Counted from the first letter of the stretch, positions 51,870 to 62,379 are shown. The stretch is DNA of 64,000 bases from VRUE01 sp035605695 (GCA_035605695.1 DATNGZ010000041.1:47322-111321); one strand, 5' to 3'. Notes: generated by a model from the sequence alone, not told the origin. Made by a program: numbers and translations.

Positions 51870-54185
51870 TCAGTCGCCGCCGGGCTGAGCGGTGCCGCCG
51901 CTCTTGCCCTGCTTGCCAAGATCGTCGGGCAAGGCGTACTTCGAGGGTGCGGTGGGCACGTCCGGATTTTCGATCTGGCTCAACTGGTCGGTCAGCCGTT
52001 GCCACTGATCGGGCTTGAGCAGCGCTTCGAATTGCTGGTCGAACGGTCCGTTCAACGGGTGGTAGCCGACGTGAACGTGGTCGTAGTGATCTGGAAGCGC
52101 GAAGCTGGTTTCACCCGGCAGGTCCTCGAGCGAGATCACTTGGTGGGGGTGCATCGTGCCCTGCAGTTGCAGCACCGTCCTGATCAGTTCGTCGGTGGGC
52201 GTTCCCGGTCCCTGATGGCCGGTCACCACGACGCCGTTGATCACCGCGATGTCGACCGCGTCGCCGGTGCTGTGCTCGGAGACGTAGCCGGAGGCGGTCA
52301 TCAGGCTGTGCCCGCACTTGAGCGCGGTGATCGTCAATTTGAAGCCTTTCGAGACCAGGTACTCGAGCATCGCCAGCACCCGCCGGTCGATCTGGCCGGT
52401 GGCGATGTCTTCGCGGCCGCATTCGTAGATCGAGAGGTTTTCGTCGGCGAGGACGCGACGCTGCAGGTCCTCCTTGGAGAGCAGCAGCACGCCGGCACCG
52501 CTGAGGTCATCGGCGAAGGGGTTCTTGCCCTTGGCGCGATAGATCGCGGTCGCCTCGAGCAGCTTCCAGCCATCGAGGATCGGCTTCGGATCGATCCTCG
52601 GAGCGCCGCGGCCGGCCGGCTGGATGGAGAAGTTGATGTGCGAGTCGGCGCCGTCTTCGCTGCCGCCGACTCGGGCGAGAACGGTGCCAGCTATGACCTT
52701 CGACCCGACCTTGAGGGTTCCGTCGCCGTCGATCGTTTCGGTGCTGACCGAAGCCTCGGTTACTGCTTGCTCGTCGTCGACCCGGTTGGGCAGCGCGTGG
52801 AGACGCGGGCGCAGGTTCTCGCTGTCGATCGGGACCCGCCTCTCCTTGCCGCTCGGCATCACGACCGCGCGGTGCTCGCGCACGATCTGCCCGAGCTGGG
52901 CGTAGGTGAAGCGGTTGCCGTAGGCGTCTTGAAGCACGACGTAGTGACCGAGCTCGGGCGAGTTGCCCATCTTCTCGATCACGCCGTCGTTGACGGCGAC
53001 GACCGGGGCGTCTTCGGCGGAGAAGATGTTGATCCCGCGCCGGGTCGGGGAGGACGAGATCACGTCGGCGGCGTTGCCGTAGGTATCGCGTGCGCCCGGC
53101 TCTGATCGCTTCAGCGCCTCGCGGGCGGAGATGTCGTCGGCATAGCTGGCGTCCGCCGCGACCGGGAAGTGGGCTCCCTCGGTCAGGCCCGTCAATGAGC
53201 CGACCAGGTCGGAGGGAAGCTTGCCGTAGGCCCGCGCGTAGAGCAGTACCTCTTCGACGTACCAGTCGGCGTGGTTGTAGGCGAGGATCGCGTTATAGAG
53301 ATCGCTGGTGCCGCCGCTGAGCTTGAGGTAGTGGGCGGCGGCGCAGATCGCGTCGACCGGGTTGTAGGGATCCTTGCGCCCGTCGCCGTTGGCGTCGACG
53401 CCGAAGGCTTCCCAGCTCGATGGCAGGAACTGCATCCAGCCAACGGCTCCGGCGCTGGAGACGTTGAGGTTGGTGCCGAAAGCGGTCTCGATCTTGTTGA
53501 TCGAGGCGAGCACCTCCCAGGGGATCCCGTACTCGGTCCCGCAGGCCTGGTAGATCGGCAGCAGGAAGGGCGGGATCTCGAAGGAGTCGATGACGAAGTT
53601 GGGAACGCCGATCGGAGCCGGTCCGAAGGGCGCGATCGTCGCGGTCGGGTTGGCACTGGTTGGCGAGCCGCCGTTGGTAAAGGCGGGGGAGGAGCCGCCG
53701 TTGGAGTTTTCGGGAGCCGGCTGTACTCCGGCGGTGGCGCTCGGCGCGACAACGCCGCCACCGCTGTTTTCGCCGCCGCCGCTCGAATCGCCGAGGCTCT
53801 TGTTACGGGTGACGCCAGCAGCGGCGCTGCCGCCGTCGATCGTCGTACCGGCCTCGACTCCGTCGGTGGGCGCGGCAGTCGGTGCGCTCGGTGCCGGCTG
53901 CGCTTCGATGCTGGTTCCGGGCGACGGCTTTTCGCCTTCCTCGCTGCTATCCGTTGGCGCGGTGCAGTCGGGGTCTTCGCCGTCGACGAGGCCGTCTTGG
54001 TCGTCGTCGAGTTCGTTCGAACAGGCGGACGGTTCAACGGCCGGGGCCGGCGTGGTCGAGAGGGGGGCGACCGCTTCCAGCGATTCGGTGGTCGTGACCC
54101 CTTCGGCCCCGGCGAAGCTGACGCCGAGCGCCGTGACGACACCGAAACTTGCCAGCGCGATGGTCAGTGCGAGCTTTTTTCTCAT
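51870..54185 (-). CDS. Three-domain exported murein hydrolase (SLT + degenerate M23 + M15-like)
   Basis: A 771-residue protein with signal peptide (cleaved near AGAE, about 27). A Ca-type DDDQDGLVDGEDPDC loop (60-74) and a long low-complexity linker come first. Residues ~211-325 are a soluble lytic transglycosylase domain (INKIETAFGTN with the catalytic Glu ~234; SAGAVGWMQFLPSSW; ILAYNHADWY). About 385-545 resemble an M23/LytM domain (GINIFSAEDAPVVAVNDG; GHYVVLQD; SHINFSIQPAG), but the zinc His of the first motif is Arg, so it may be inactive. About 595-715 look like an M15-type carboxypeptidase (SEHSTGDAVDI; HYDHVHVGYHP, zinc residues present). Combined glycan and peptide cleavage or wall binding is inferred. 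Confidence 0.82.
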   Translation of the reverse strand: MRKKLALTIALASFGVVTALGVSFAGAEGVTTTESLEAVAPLSTTPAPAVEPSACSNELDDDQDGLVDGEDPDCTAPTDSSEEGEKPSPGTSIEAQPAPSAPTAAPTDGVEAGTTIDGGSAAAGVTRNKSLGDSSGGGENSGGGVVAPSATAGVQPAPENSNGGSSPAFTNGGSPTSANPTATIAPFGPAPIGVPNFVIDSFEIPPFLLPIYQACGTEYGIPWEVLASINKIETAFGTNLNVSSAGAVGWMQFLPSSWEAFGVDANGDGRKDPYNPVDAICAAAHYLKLSGGTSDLYNAILAYNHADWYVEEVLLYARAYGKLPSDLVGSLTGLTEGAHFPVAADASYADDISAREALKRSEPGARDTYGNAADVISSSPTRRGINIFSAEDAPVVAVNDGVIEKMGNSPELGHYVVLQDAYGNRFTYAQLGQIVREHRAVVMPSGKERRVPIDSENLRPRLHALPNRVDDEQAVTEASVSTETIDGDGTLKVGSKVIAGTVLARVGGSEDGADSHINFSIQPAGRGAPRIDPKPILDGWKLLEATAIYRAKGKNPFADDLSGAGVLLLSKEDLQRRVLADENLSIYECGREDIATGQIDRRVLAMLEYLVSKGFKLTITALKCGHSLMTASGYVSEHSTGDAVDIAVINGVVVTGHQGPGTPTDELIRTVLQLQGTMHPHQVISLEDLPGETSFALPDHYDHVHVGYHPLNGPFDQQFEALLKPDQWQRLTDQLSQIENPDVPTAPSKYALPDDLGKQGKSGGTAQPGGD

Positions 54186-54411
54186 ACGACGGCGCCTCTA
54201 TCCCTGCGGTCCCGGAACGTGCAGCCCATTTTCGCCTTCTCCCTGTGCAACAAGGCTCGCCCAAGCTACTGACTGACCCATGGGGGCGCAACGGCTTACC
54301 GCTGCCCCCAACAAGCCCTTAATCAACGTTTGCTTCATGGCGACAAGGCGGGAGGATTTCAGGCGTGCCGGATGCACCGGTTAAGCTGCTGTCAATGGAG
54401 GGGCTTTATTG

Positions 54412-54744
54412 ATGAACGCCGAGTACGACGATCCCGATGGGCTGCGGGCCCGCAGCGAGCAGGCGATTGGCGAGTTCGCGCAAGCGCTGCTCGATAGCCA
54501 GGTGCTCGAGAATGCGGTGTCGGCGGCGTTTGGCGCCCGCGAGAAGGCGGTCGAGGCCCAGCACGCCGCGATGAGCGCCCTCAACCTGCCCTCGGCCGGC
54601 GACGTCGAGCGGCTCGAGCGGCGGCTGCGCTCGCTTTCGCAGCGATTGGAAGAGGTCGAGGACCAGGTCGACCGGGTGGCTCGCGATCTCGGCGAGGTTC
54701 GCCGGAATCTGGCGGCTGAAAAGCGCGCCAAAGACGAAGACTAA
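54412..54744 (+). CDS. Short coiled-coil protein, phasin-like
   Basis: About 110 residues from ATG 54412 (GAGGGG upstream). The first half is helical (ARSEQAIGEFAQALLDSQVL) and the second half, about 60-105, is an unmistakable coiled coil (VERLERRLRSLSQRLEEVED) ending in a charged tail. Size and layout resemble phasin-like granule-associated proteins or small surface-coating coiled coils, but I cannot assign it. Divergent from the murein hydrolase with about 226 bp between starts and convergent with the phosphorylase gene (9 bp between stops). Confidence 0.65.
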   Translation: MNAEYDDPDGLRARSEQAIGEFAQALLDSQVLENAVSAAFGAREKAVEAQHAAMSALNLPSAGDVERLERRLRSLSQRLEEVEDQVDRVARDLGEVRRNLAAEKRAKDED

Positions 54745-54753
54745 CCCTCGACT

Positions 54754-55425
54754 TTAGGCTGAGAGTACAATAGACGCGGCCTCTCCGGCTCGCTTCTCGG
54801 CCGGCTCGAGAGCCTCCTTCTCCAATACCGTCGCGCCACCATTAATTTCAGTGACGATCAGGATCACGGCGGCCGCGATTCCGAGCGAGTTGGCGCGGGC
54901 GAGTAGCGGGGCCGTCTGCATGTCGGCCGCGAGGGCTCCTGCCGGCAGGCTCTGCGCGCCGGGATGGGAATCGACGCTCGCGACTACCGCCGAGTGGCCG
55001 TCGCCGCCGAGCGCTCTCCGGACCTGCTCGCTAAGCCTCGCGTTGGGTCTGACCAGCTCCCCGATCTCGACCCCGAGCGAGGTGGCGCTGCCGCCCGCGG
55101 CGACTGCCTCAGATACCACCAGCAGCTCGCCGGGCCTGCAGGTAGCCGATCCGGCGCAGGTCCCCACCCGCACGACCCGCCGCACTCCCAGCTCGGCGAG
55201 GTCGCCGAGCACGAGCGTCGCGCTCGGCCCGCCGATCCCGGTCGCCTGGATCGTCAGTGCGTCGCCCGCCGGCGTCTGGCCCGAGTAGCCCCACAGCCCC
55301 CGCGCGTGGTTACTCATCTTCGGTTGCTCCAGCAACTCCTGGGCCAGCAGCAGCGCCCGGCCGGGATCACCGACCAGTACGGCGTCGGCGGCGATCGGGG
55401 CGGTGGGGCGTAGGTGCGCGGGCAC
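54754..55425 (-). CDS. Purine nucleoside / uridine phosphorylase family protein
   Basis: A 223-residue PNP_UDP_1-type protein. Phosphate/ribose blocks: AVLVGDPGRALLLAQELLEQ, TIQATGIGGPSATLVLGDLA, RRVVRVGTCAGSA (R-G-T-C/G in the nucleotide phosphorylase pattern) and ALAADMQTAPLLARANSLGI (D-M-Q, cf. DMEt of DeoD/Udp). The methionine-Gln instead of methionine-Glu near residue 170 is unusual: the Glu binds ribose O2'/O3' in family members. It phosphorolyses nucleosides in salvage. Start ATG 55425. Substrate specificity cannot be fixed. Confidence 0.85.
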   Translation of the reverse strand: MPAHLRPTAPIAADAVLVGDPGRALLLAQELLEQPKMSNHARGLWGYSGQTPAGDALTIQATGIGGPSATLVLGDLAELGVRRVVRVGTCAGSATCRPGELLVVSEAVAAGGSATSLGVEIGELVRPNARLSEQVRRALGGDGHSAVVASVDSHPGAQSLPAGALAADMQTAPLLARANSLGIAAAVILIVTEINGGATVLEKEALEPAEKRAGEAASIVLSA

Positions 55426-55617
55426 GGCGCCGGACCCTAGCCGCCCCTAGACGCGGGAGCCGAGGAGGCGGCGCCCGACGATCCACTCGCGAGAAATGCC
55501 CCGCGTGCATTTTCGCCAGCTGTCTAAACACAGCTCTCAACCCCGTCCCTACCGTGAATCACTCGTCCATATGCGACCGCTGGGGCGTGTCCCCGGCGGG
55601 CAAGGAGGGAGTGTCTG

Positions 55618-57114
55618 ATGAGAAAGAAGGTGGGCCTCGCCGCAGCTCTGACGGCAGTCGTGGCTCTTGTCGCGATGGCGCTACCGGCGCTCGCGTCTGC
55701 GCAGAGCTTGACCGAAGTGGCCGGCACGGTCGAAGAAAAGGCAAGCCAGCTGGACATGGTCTGGGTCGCCGTCGCGACCGTCCTCGTCTTTCTGATGCAG
55801 GCCGGGTTCATGTTCCTCGAGGTCGGCTTCTCGAGGCAGAAGAACGCCGGAACCGGCGTCGCCAAGATCTTCATCAACCTGGCGATCTGCACGATCGCCT
55901 GGTGGGCAGTCGGCTACGGGATCGCCGAAGGCGGCGGCAACGACATCTTTGGCACCAGCGGGTTCTTCTTCCACTTCAATCAGACGGTCGCCGGGGAAGC
56001 GGTCACCGGCGAAACAGCGATGCTGATGCTCTACGGGCTTGCCTTCTGCGCGGTCTCGCTGGCAATCGTCTGGGGCACGACCCTGGAGCGGATCAAGTTC
56101 GGCGCTTACGTCGTCTACGCAATTGTCTTCGGCGCCGTGATCTACCCCCTGGTCGCTCACGCGGTCTGGGGCGGCGGCCTGCTCTCCGACATCGGCGGCA
56201 AGCCGGTGATGGACTTCGCTGGCTCCTCGGTGGTCCACTTGACCGGAGCCGTCGGCGCCCTGGCGGCGCTGCTCCTGCTCGGCCCGCGCCGGGGTAAGTA
56301 CGACGCGGACGGCAACCCGCGGGCGATCCCCGGCCACTCGATGCCGCTGGTCGGTCTCGGCGTGGTCATCCTCTGGATCGGCTGGTTCGGTTTCAACGGC
56401 GGTTCGACCTTTGAAACCAGCGCTTCGTTCTTCGGCGAGGTGATGCTGAACACGCAGCTCGCCGCCGCCGCAGGAGTGATCGGCGCGTCGCTGGCCGCTT
56501 ACCTGAAGAGCCGCACGCTCGATGTCGGCATGGCGGGCAACGGCGCGATCGCCGGCCTGGTCGGGATTACCGCCCCGTCCGGTTTCGTCGAGTACTGGGC
56601 GGCGCCGATCATCGGCTTCGTCGCCGGCCTGATCGTCGTCTACGCGGTCCTGGCAATCGACAAGCTGCTCGACGATCCCGTCGGGGCTCTCTCAGCGCAC
56701 GGCTTGGCCGGTATCTGGGGAACGCTCTCGGTCGGCATCTTCGGCTCGGCGCGGCTGGTCAGCGAAGGCGCGGCGCCGGGGGTCTGGTACTCCGTCTTCG
56801 GTGATGTGCCGTTCAGCCAGTCGCTTGGGCAGCTTGGGGTGCAGGGACTGGCGGTCGCGTTTACCTTCGTCGTCGTCTTTGCGATCTCGATCGTCACCTT
56901 CAAGCTGATCAAGTCGACGATCGGTCTTCGTGTCTCCGAAGAGGAGGAGGAAGCCGGCCTCGACATCAGCTCGCACGGCATGTACGGGTACCCGGAGCAG
57001 TTCATTCCCCAGCCGGAGTACTCGACCGGGCTGCCGGGGACGATCAGCGGTGGTGCCGGGATTTCAACGCCCGCTCCCGCCCCTGCCCAGATGACAGCCA
57101 ACGACGCCGTATAG
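55618..57114 (+). CDS. amt: Ammonium transporter Amt (with signal peptide), PII-linked
   Basis: A 498-residue protein whose N-terminus is a cleavable signal (MRKKVGLAAALTAVV...ASAQS), then eleven membrane helices. Twin-His blocks are GSSVVHLTGAVGALAALLLL and SAHGLAGIWGTLSVGIFG. MFLEVGFSRQKNAGTGVAKI and WFGFNGGSTFETSASFF are further Amt markers. The C-terminal tail is long and Pro-rich. It is in an operon with the PII gene (13 bp downstream), the canonical Amt-GlnK pairing, so PII probably blocks this channel when nitrogen is plentiful. An imperfect palindrome, GCGAGAAATGC ... GCATTTTCGC, lies about 110 bp upstream. Confidence 0.93.
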   Translation: MRKKVGLAAALTAVVALVAMALPALASAQSLTEVAGTVEEKASQLDMVWVAVATVLVFLMQAGFMFLEVGFSRQKNAGTGVAKIFINLAICTIAWWAVGYGIAEGGGNDIFGTSGFFFHFNQTVAGEAVTGETAMLMLYGLAFCAVSLAIVWGTTLERIKFGAYVVYAIVFGAVIYPLVAHAVWGGGLLSDIGGKPVMDFAGSSVVHLTGAVGALAALLLLGPRRGKYDADGNPRAIPGHSMPLVGLGVVILWIGWFGFNGGSTFETSASFFGEVMLNTQLAAAAGVIGASLAAYLKSRTLDVGMAGNGAIAGLVGITAPSGFVEYWAAPIIGFVAGLIVVYAVLAIDKLLDDPVGALSAHGLAGIWGTLSVGIFGSARLVSEGAAPGVWYSVFGDVPFSQSLGQLGVQGLAVAFTFVVVFAISIVTFKLIKSTIGLRVSEEEEEAGLDISSHGMYGYPEQFIPQPEYSTGLPGTISGGAGISTPAPAPAQMTANDAV

Positions 57115-57127
57115 GAGGGCTGAGCGC

Positions 57128-57496
57128 ATGAAGAAGATAGAGGCGTTCATCCGTCACGAGGCGTTCGAGCCGATCAGGACCGAGCTGCTCGACAAGGGAT
57201 TCCCCTCCCTGTCGATCATCGAGGCCAAGGGCTCAGGTCGCCAGAAGGGAGTGGTCGAGAAGTACCGCGGCTCGACCCTCACCGTCAACGTCCGGCCGAA
57301 GCTGAAGCTGGAGGTCGTCGTCGAGGACAAGGACAAGGGCCTGGTCGTCGAGACGATCCTCCGCCACGCTCGGACCGGCGAGGTTGGGGACGGAAAGATT
57401 TTCGTCCTGCCGGTCGAGGAGGCGATTCGCATCCGCACCGGCGAGGGCGGGGAGCCCGTTTTGCAGGCGCACGAGGAGCCGGAGATCCCGGCCTGA
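57128..57496 (+). CDS. glnK: PII signal-transduction protein, T-loop lacks Tyr51
   Basis: A 122-residue PII. Blocks: MKKIEAFIRHEAFEPIRTEL, GSGRQKGVVEKYRGSTLTVN (T-loop), KLKLEVVVEDKDKG, and the C-loop TGEVGDGKIFVLPVEEAIRIRTGE. Position 46 is Tyr and 49 is Ser, but position 51, the Tyr that is uridylylated or adenylylated in most PII proteins, is Leu. Binding of ATP/ADP and 2-oxoglutarate should be intact (GRQKG, the RTGE loop). It sits 13 bp after amt and so is probably its partner; nitrogen signalling by nucleotide/2OG binding alone is the likely mode. It could also be named glnB. Confidence 0.92.
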   Translation: MKKIEAFIRHEAFEPIRTELLDKGFPSLSIIEAKGSGRQKGVVEKYRGSTLTVNVRPKLKLEVVVEDKDKGLVVETILRHARTGEVGDGKIFVLPVEEAIRIRTGEGGEPVLQAHEEPEIPA

Positions 57497-57593
57497 GGCC
57501 GCCTGACCGGCGCATACCGGCGTCCTCGGTCGCTTGCGTGCGGAGCACGCGGCGCTCCCTGCGTCCTTGGTCTGCTTGGTCAGGCGGCCTCAG
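57493..57593. repeat. Long inverted repeat whose arm contains the PII stop codon
   Basis: Perfect 16-bp arms (57493-57508 CTGAGGCCGCCTGACC and 57578-57593) enclose a 69-nt loop that contains smaller GC-rich complements (for example GGAGCACGCGGCGCTCC). The PII stop TGA is at 57494-57496 in the left arm. Probably a large terminator stem for the amt-glnK transcript. Confidence 0.7.
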
Positions 57594-57601
57594 CCGAAGA
57601 G

Positions 57602-57629
57602 AAACGGGGCGGCAATTGCCGCCCCGTTT
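57602..57629. terminator. Perfect 28-bp palindrome after the large repeat
   Basis: A perfect palindrome of 28 bp whose half is AAACGGGGCGGCAA, running without a break into a T-run on the + strand (GTTTG). Together with the preceding repeat it would make a two-hairpin terminator ahead of the cyclase gene at 57647. Confidence 0.7.
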
Positions 57630-57646
57630 GCATTTAGCCTCGGAGG

Positions 57647-58837
57647 ATGGCCGCTGACGAACGGATATCCCTGAGTGAGGCCTCGCGCCGCGCCGGCGTT
57701 TCGGCGAGCACGCTGAAACGCTGGGCCGAGGAGAAGGTTCTGCCGGTGCGCCGCGGCCGCTGGACCGCCGCCGCCGCGGCCCAGGCCCGGGTTGTGGCGA
57801 GGATGCGCGAGCGCGGTCACTCGCTCGAGGACCTGAAGCGGGCGGGCCGGGAGGGCAGGCTCGCCTTCGGATTCGCCGAGGACCTCTTTCCCCAGCCCGA
57901 AGAGCAGGTGACGGTGGCGCAGGTCGCGCGTGAGACCGGACTTGAGCCAGAGCTGGTCGAGCGCATCCTGGTGATCCTCGGCACGCCGCTGGAGCGCGAG
58001 CGTCTGCTCAACCCGCACGACGTACAAGCGCTGCGTCACTGCGCCCGGGTGCTTGCCGCCGGCTTTCCTCTCGTCGCCTTCCTGCAGCTCGTCCGCGTCT
58101 ACGCCCAGTCGCTGCGGCGCATCGCCGACGCCGAGGTGCGGCTCTTCCACCTCTACGTGCACGAACCGCTGATTCGCGACGGCGTCCCCGAGCTCGAGAT
58201 GGCCGGGGAGATGGGCGAGCTGGCCGGCGACATGCTGCCGCTCGCCTCACCGCTGATCGACTATCTGCACACCCGCTACCTGCGTTTCTTCCTCGAGCAG
58301 GACGTGATCGGCCACATGGAGGGCGAGCTGGACGTTGCCTCTGACTTGGGGCAGGTGCCGGTCACCCTCTGCTTCATCGACCTCACCGGCTTTACCCGCT
58401 ACACCGAGGAGGAGGGCGATCTGGAGGCCCTCGACGTAGTCGAGAACTTTGTTGAAACGGTGGAAGAGACCCTGCCGCCCGAGGCGACGATCGTGAAGAC
58501 GATCGGCGACGAGGTGATGGTCGTCTCTCCCGACGCCGCCTCACTGACCGAGTGGGCGGTCGGCCTGCTCGCCCGCCTGCCCGAGCGCCCGCGGCCCCGC
58601 GTTGGCATCCACTGCGCCAACGCCGTCTACCGCGATGGCGATTACTTCGGCACCCACGTCAACCTCGCCCACCGCGTTGTCAGCCGCGCCCAGGCCGGCG
58701 AGGTGCTGGTCACCGACCAGGTCACCGACGCGATCCGCGACCGCGAGGGCCTTGCCTTCGAGCCGATCGGCGAGGTCAACCTCAAAGGCTTCCCGACGCC
58801 GACGCCACTCTTCATTATTCGGGCGCGCGACACTTAG
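57647..58837 (+). CDS. MerR-type HTH fused to class III adenylate/guanylate cyclase
   Basis: A 396-residue protein. The first ~70 residues read as a MerR helix-turn-helix: RISLSEASRRAGVSASTLKR with WAEEKVLPVRRGRW and a dimer-helix-like MRERGHSLEDLKRAG. The middle (about 70-225) is helical without recognised motifs. The C-terminal ~160 residues are a class III cyclase: LCFIDLTGFTRYTEEEGDLE (metal Asp), TIVKTIGDEVMVVSPDA (second metal Asp), and NLAHRVVSRAQAGEVLVT with the family Asn/Arg. It would make cAMP (or cGMP) under control of a DNA-binding or ligand-sensing module. Substrate-selecting residues were not resolved by reading. Confidence 0.85.
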   Translation: MAADERISLSEASRRAGVSASTLKRWAEEKVLPVRRGRWTAAAAAQARVVARMRERGHSLEDLKRAGREGRLAFGFAEDLFPQPEEQVTVAQVARETGLEPELVERILVILGTPLERERLLNPHDVQALRHCARVLAAGFPLVAFLQLVRVYAQSLRRIADAEVRLFHLYVHEPLIRDGVPELEMAGEMGELAGDMLPLASPLIDYLHTRYLRFFLEQDVIGHMEGELDVASDLGQVPVTLCFIDLTGFTRYTEEEGDLEALDVVENFVETVEETLPPEATIVKTIGDEVMVVSPDAASLTEWAVGLLARLPERPRPRVGIHCANAVYRDGDYFGTHVNLAHRVVSRAQAGEVLVTDQVTDAIRDREGLAFEPIGEVNLKGFPTPTPLFIIRARDT

Positions 58838-58840
58838 GTC

Positions 58841-59779
58841 GTGACGAGTCAGACGATGGTCGGAGCAGTTCGAGAGGGCGGACTCCTCGACCCCGATGCT
58901 CCTGTGGTGGCGATGCTCTCGGGGGGTCGTGACTCGGTTTGTCTAGTCGATCTGCTCGTTTGCCTGCTTGGTCCGGGGGCGGTGACGGCGCTGCACGTTA
59001 ACTACGGCCTGCGCGACGACTCCGACGAGGACGAGGCCCATTGCGTGCGGATCTGCGAGCGGCTTGGCGTGGCGCTGGAGGTCGAGCGGCCGCGCCGGCC
59101 CGAGGGTCCCGGCAACCTGCAGGCCTGGGCCCGCGACACGCGCTACTCGGCGGCGGCGCAGCTAGCACTCCCGGGCAAGGCTTTGATCGCCACTGGCCAT
59201 ACGGCCGACGACCAGGTCGAGACGATTCTCTATCGGCTCGCCTCTTCTCCCAGCCGCCGTGCCCTACTGGGGATGCGCCCCCGAGACGGCAGCCTGGTGC
59301 GGCCACTGCTCGGATTCACCCGTCAAGAGACCACCGCTTATTGCGAGGAGCGCGATCTCCCCTGGCGCGATGATCCGACCAACGCCGAGGGCGGCTACGC
59401 GCGCAACCGCGTTCGCAACCGGCTCGTCCCGGCGCTGGCCGAGATCCACCCCGCCGCCGCACGCAACGTCCTGCGCACGGCCGAGCTGCTGCGCGACGAG
59501 GCCGAGGTGCTCGATGCGCTTGTCGATGCCGAGCTCGACGGCGCCAACGGCTCCGGCCGCGGCACAATCGAGTTGCAGCGGCTGGCCGAGCTGCCCCGTG
59601 CCCTGCGCCGCCTCGTCGTCCAGCGCCTCGCCGACCGCGCCGCCGGCCGCCCCGTCCCCGGCGCCGCCAACCACGCCGACGAGGTGGCCGCCCTTCGTCG
59701 CACCGGCACAGCGATGCTCGACCTCGGCGGCGGCGTCCGCGCAGTCGTCGACCGCGGCCTCCTCCGCGCGGAGCGCTAA
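58841..59779 (+). CDS. tilS: tRNA(Ile)-lysidine synthase
   Basis: A 312-residue PP-loop ATPase from GTG 58841. The P-loop motif is AMLSGGRDSVCL, followed by ALHVNYGLRDDSDEDEAHCV, IATGHTADDQVETILYRLAS and the FTRQETTAYCEERDLPWRDD block. The length is short, ending after the core without the C-terminal domain of E. coli TilS, as in many actinobacteria. It makes lysidine at C34 of tRNA-Ile(CAU), letting it read AUA. Directly upstream of hpt and ftsH, the conserved tilS-hpt-ftsH order. Confidence 0.93.
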   Translation: MTSQTMVGAVREGGLLDPDAPVVAMLSGGRDSVCLVDLLVCLLGPGAVTALHVNYGLRDDSDEDEAHCVRICERLGVALEVERPRRPEGPGNLQAWARDTRYSAAAQLALPGKALIATGHTADDQVETILYRLASSPSRRALLGMRPRDGSLVRPLLGFTRQETTAYCEERDLPWRDDPTNAEGGYARNRVRNRLVPALAEIHPAAARNVLRTAELLRDEAEVLDALVDAELDGANGSGRGTIELQRLAELPRALRRLVVQRLADRAAGRPVPGAANHADEVAALRRTGTAMLDLGGGVRAVVDRGLLRAER

Positions 59780-59858
59780 AAGCCCGCCGACGGGACTCAA
59801 AACGGTCGATATCTCTGCTTTGAGGCCCATCGGCGCTGTCGTATCTAGACTGCGGCGC

Positions 59859-60386
59859 GTGACCGACTCAGCGATTGGCGAGACCCTTGTCTCCAGCGAG
59901 GATCTGCAGCAGCGTGTCGCCGAGCTGGGGCGGCAGATCAGCGAGGAGTACGCGGGCCGCGACCTCTTCATGGTCGGCGTGCTGAAGGGCGCTGTGCTCT
60001 TTCTCGCTGACCTGATGCGCAATATCAGCGTCCCCTGCGAGGTCGACTTCATGGCCGTCTCCAGCTATGGCTCTCAGACCGATTCCTCGGGCGTGGTGCG
60101 GATCATGAAGGACCTCGACGCGCCGATCGAAGGGCGCCACGTGCTGATCGTCGAGGACATCATCGACTCCGGCCTCACCCTGCAGTATCTGATGCGCAAC
60201 CTCAACGCCCGCAACCCTGCGTCGCTGGAGGTCTGTTCGCTGCTGACCAAGCCCGAGCGCCTGCGCGTCGACCTCTCACCCCGCTACGTCGGCTTCGAGA
60301 TCCCTGATCGCTTCGCGATCGGCTACGGCCTCGACCACGCGCAGCGCTACCGCAACCTCTCCTACGTGGCCGCGTTGAACGCGTAG
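59859..60386 (+). CDS. hpt: Hypoxanthine phosphoribosyltransferase
   Basis: A 175-residue purine PRTase from GTG 59859 (VTDSAIGETLVSSEDLQQ). The PRPP loop is VLIVEDIIDSGLTLQYLM; other blocks are GVLKGAVLFLADLMRNI, DFMAVSSYGSQTDSSG (flexible loop) and VGFEIPDRFAIGYGLDHAQR. It converts hypoxanthine and guanine with PRPP to IMP and GMP. A longer open frame starting at 59259 is antisense-like overlap with tilS. It is followed 35 bp later by ftsH, as in other actinobacteria. Confidence 0.93.
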   Translation: MTDSAIGETLVSSEDLQQRVAELGRQISEEYAGRDLFMVGVLKGAVLFLADLMRNISVPCEVDFMAVSSYGSQTDSSGVVRIMKDLDAPIEGRHVLIVEDIIDSGLTLQYLMRNLNARNPASLEVCSLLTKPERLRVDLSPRYVGFEIPDRFAIGYGLDHAQRYRNLSYVAALNA

Positions 60387-60421
60387 ATGCCGAAACCGCC
60401 CTGGTACGCTGATTTTTCCCT

Positions 60422-62371
<1,950 letters not shown>

Positions 62372-62379
62372 CGATCGCA

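Noticed and set aside
54186..54411. Possible c-di-AMP (ydaO) riboswitch ahead of the murein hydrolase gene, a known location for it in actinobacteria
   Set aside because: A GGGGGC stem exists (54281-54287 with 54304-54310) but the conserved ydaO core segments are not visible on the minus strand; a covariance-model search would be needed.
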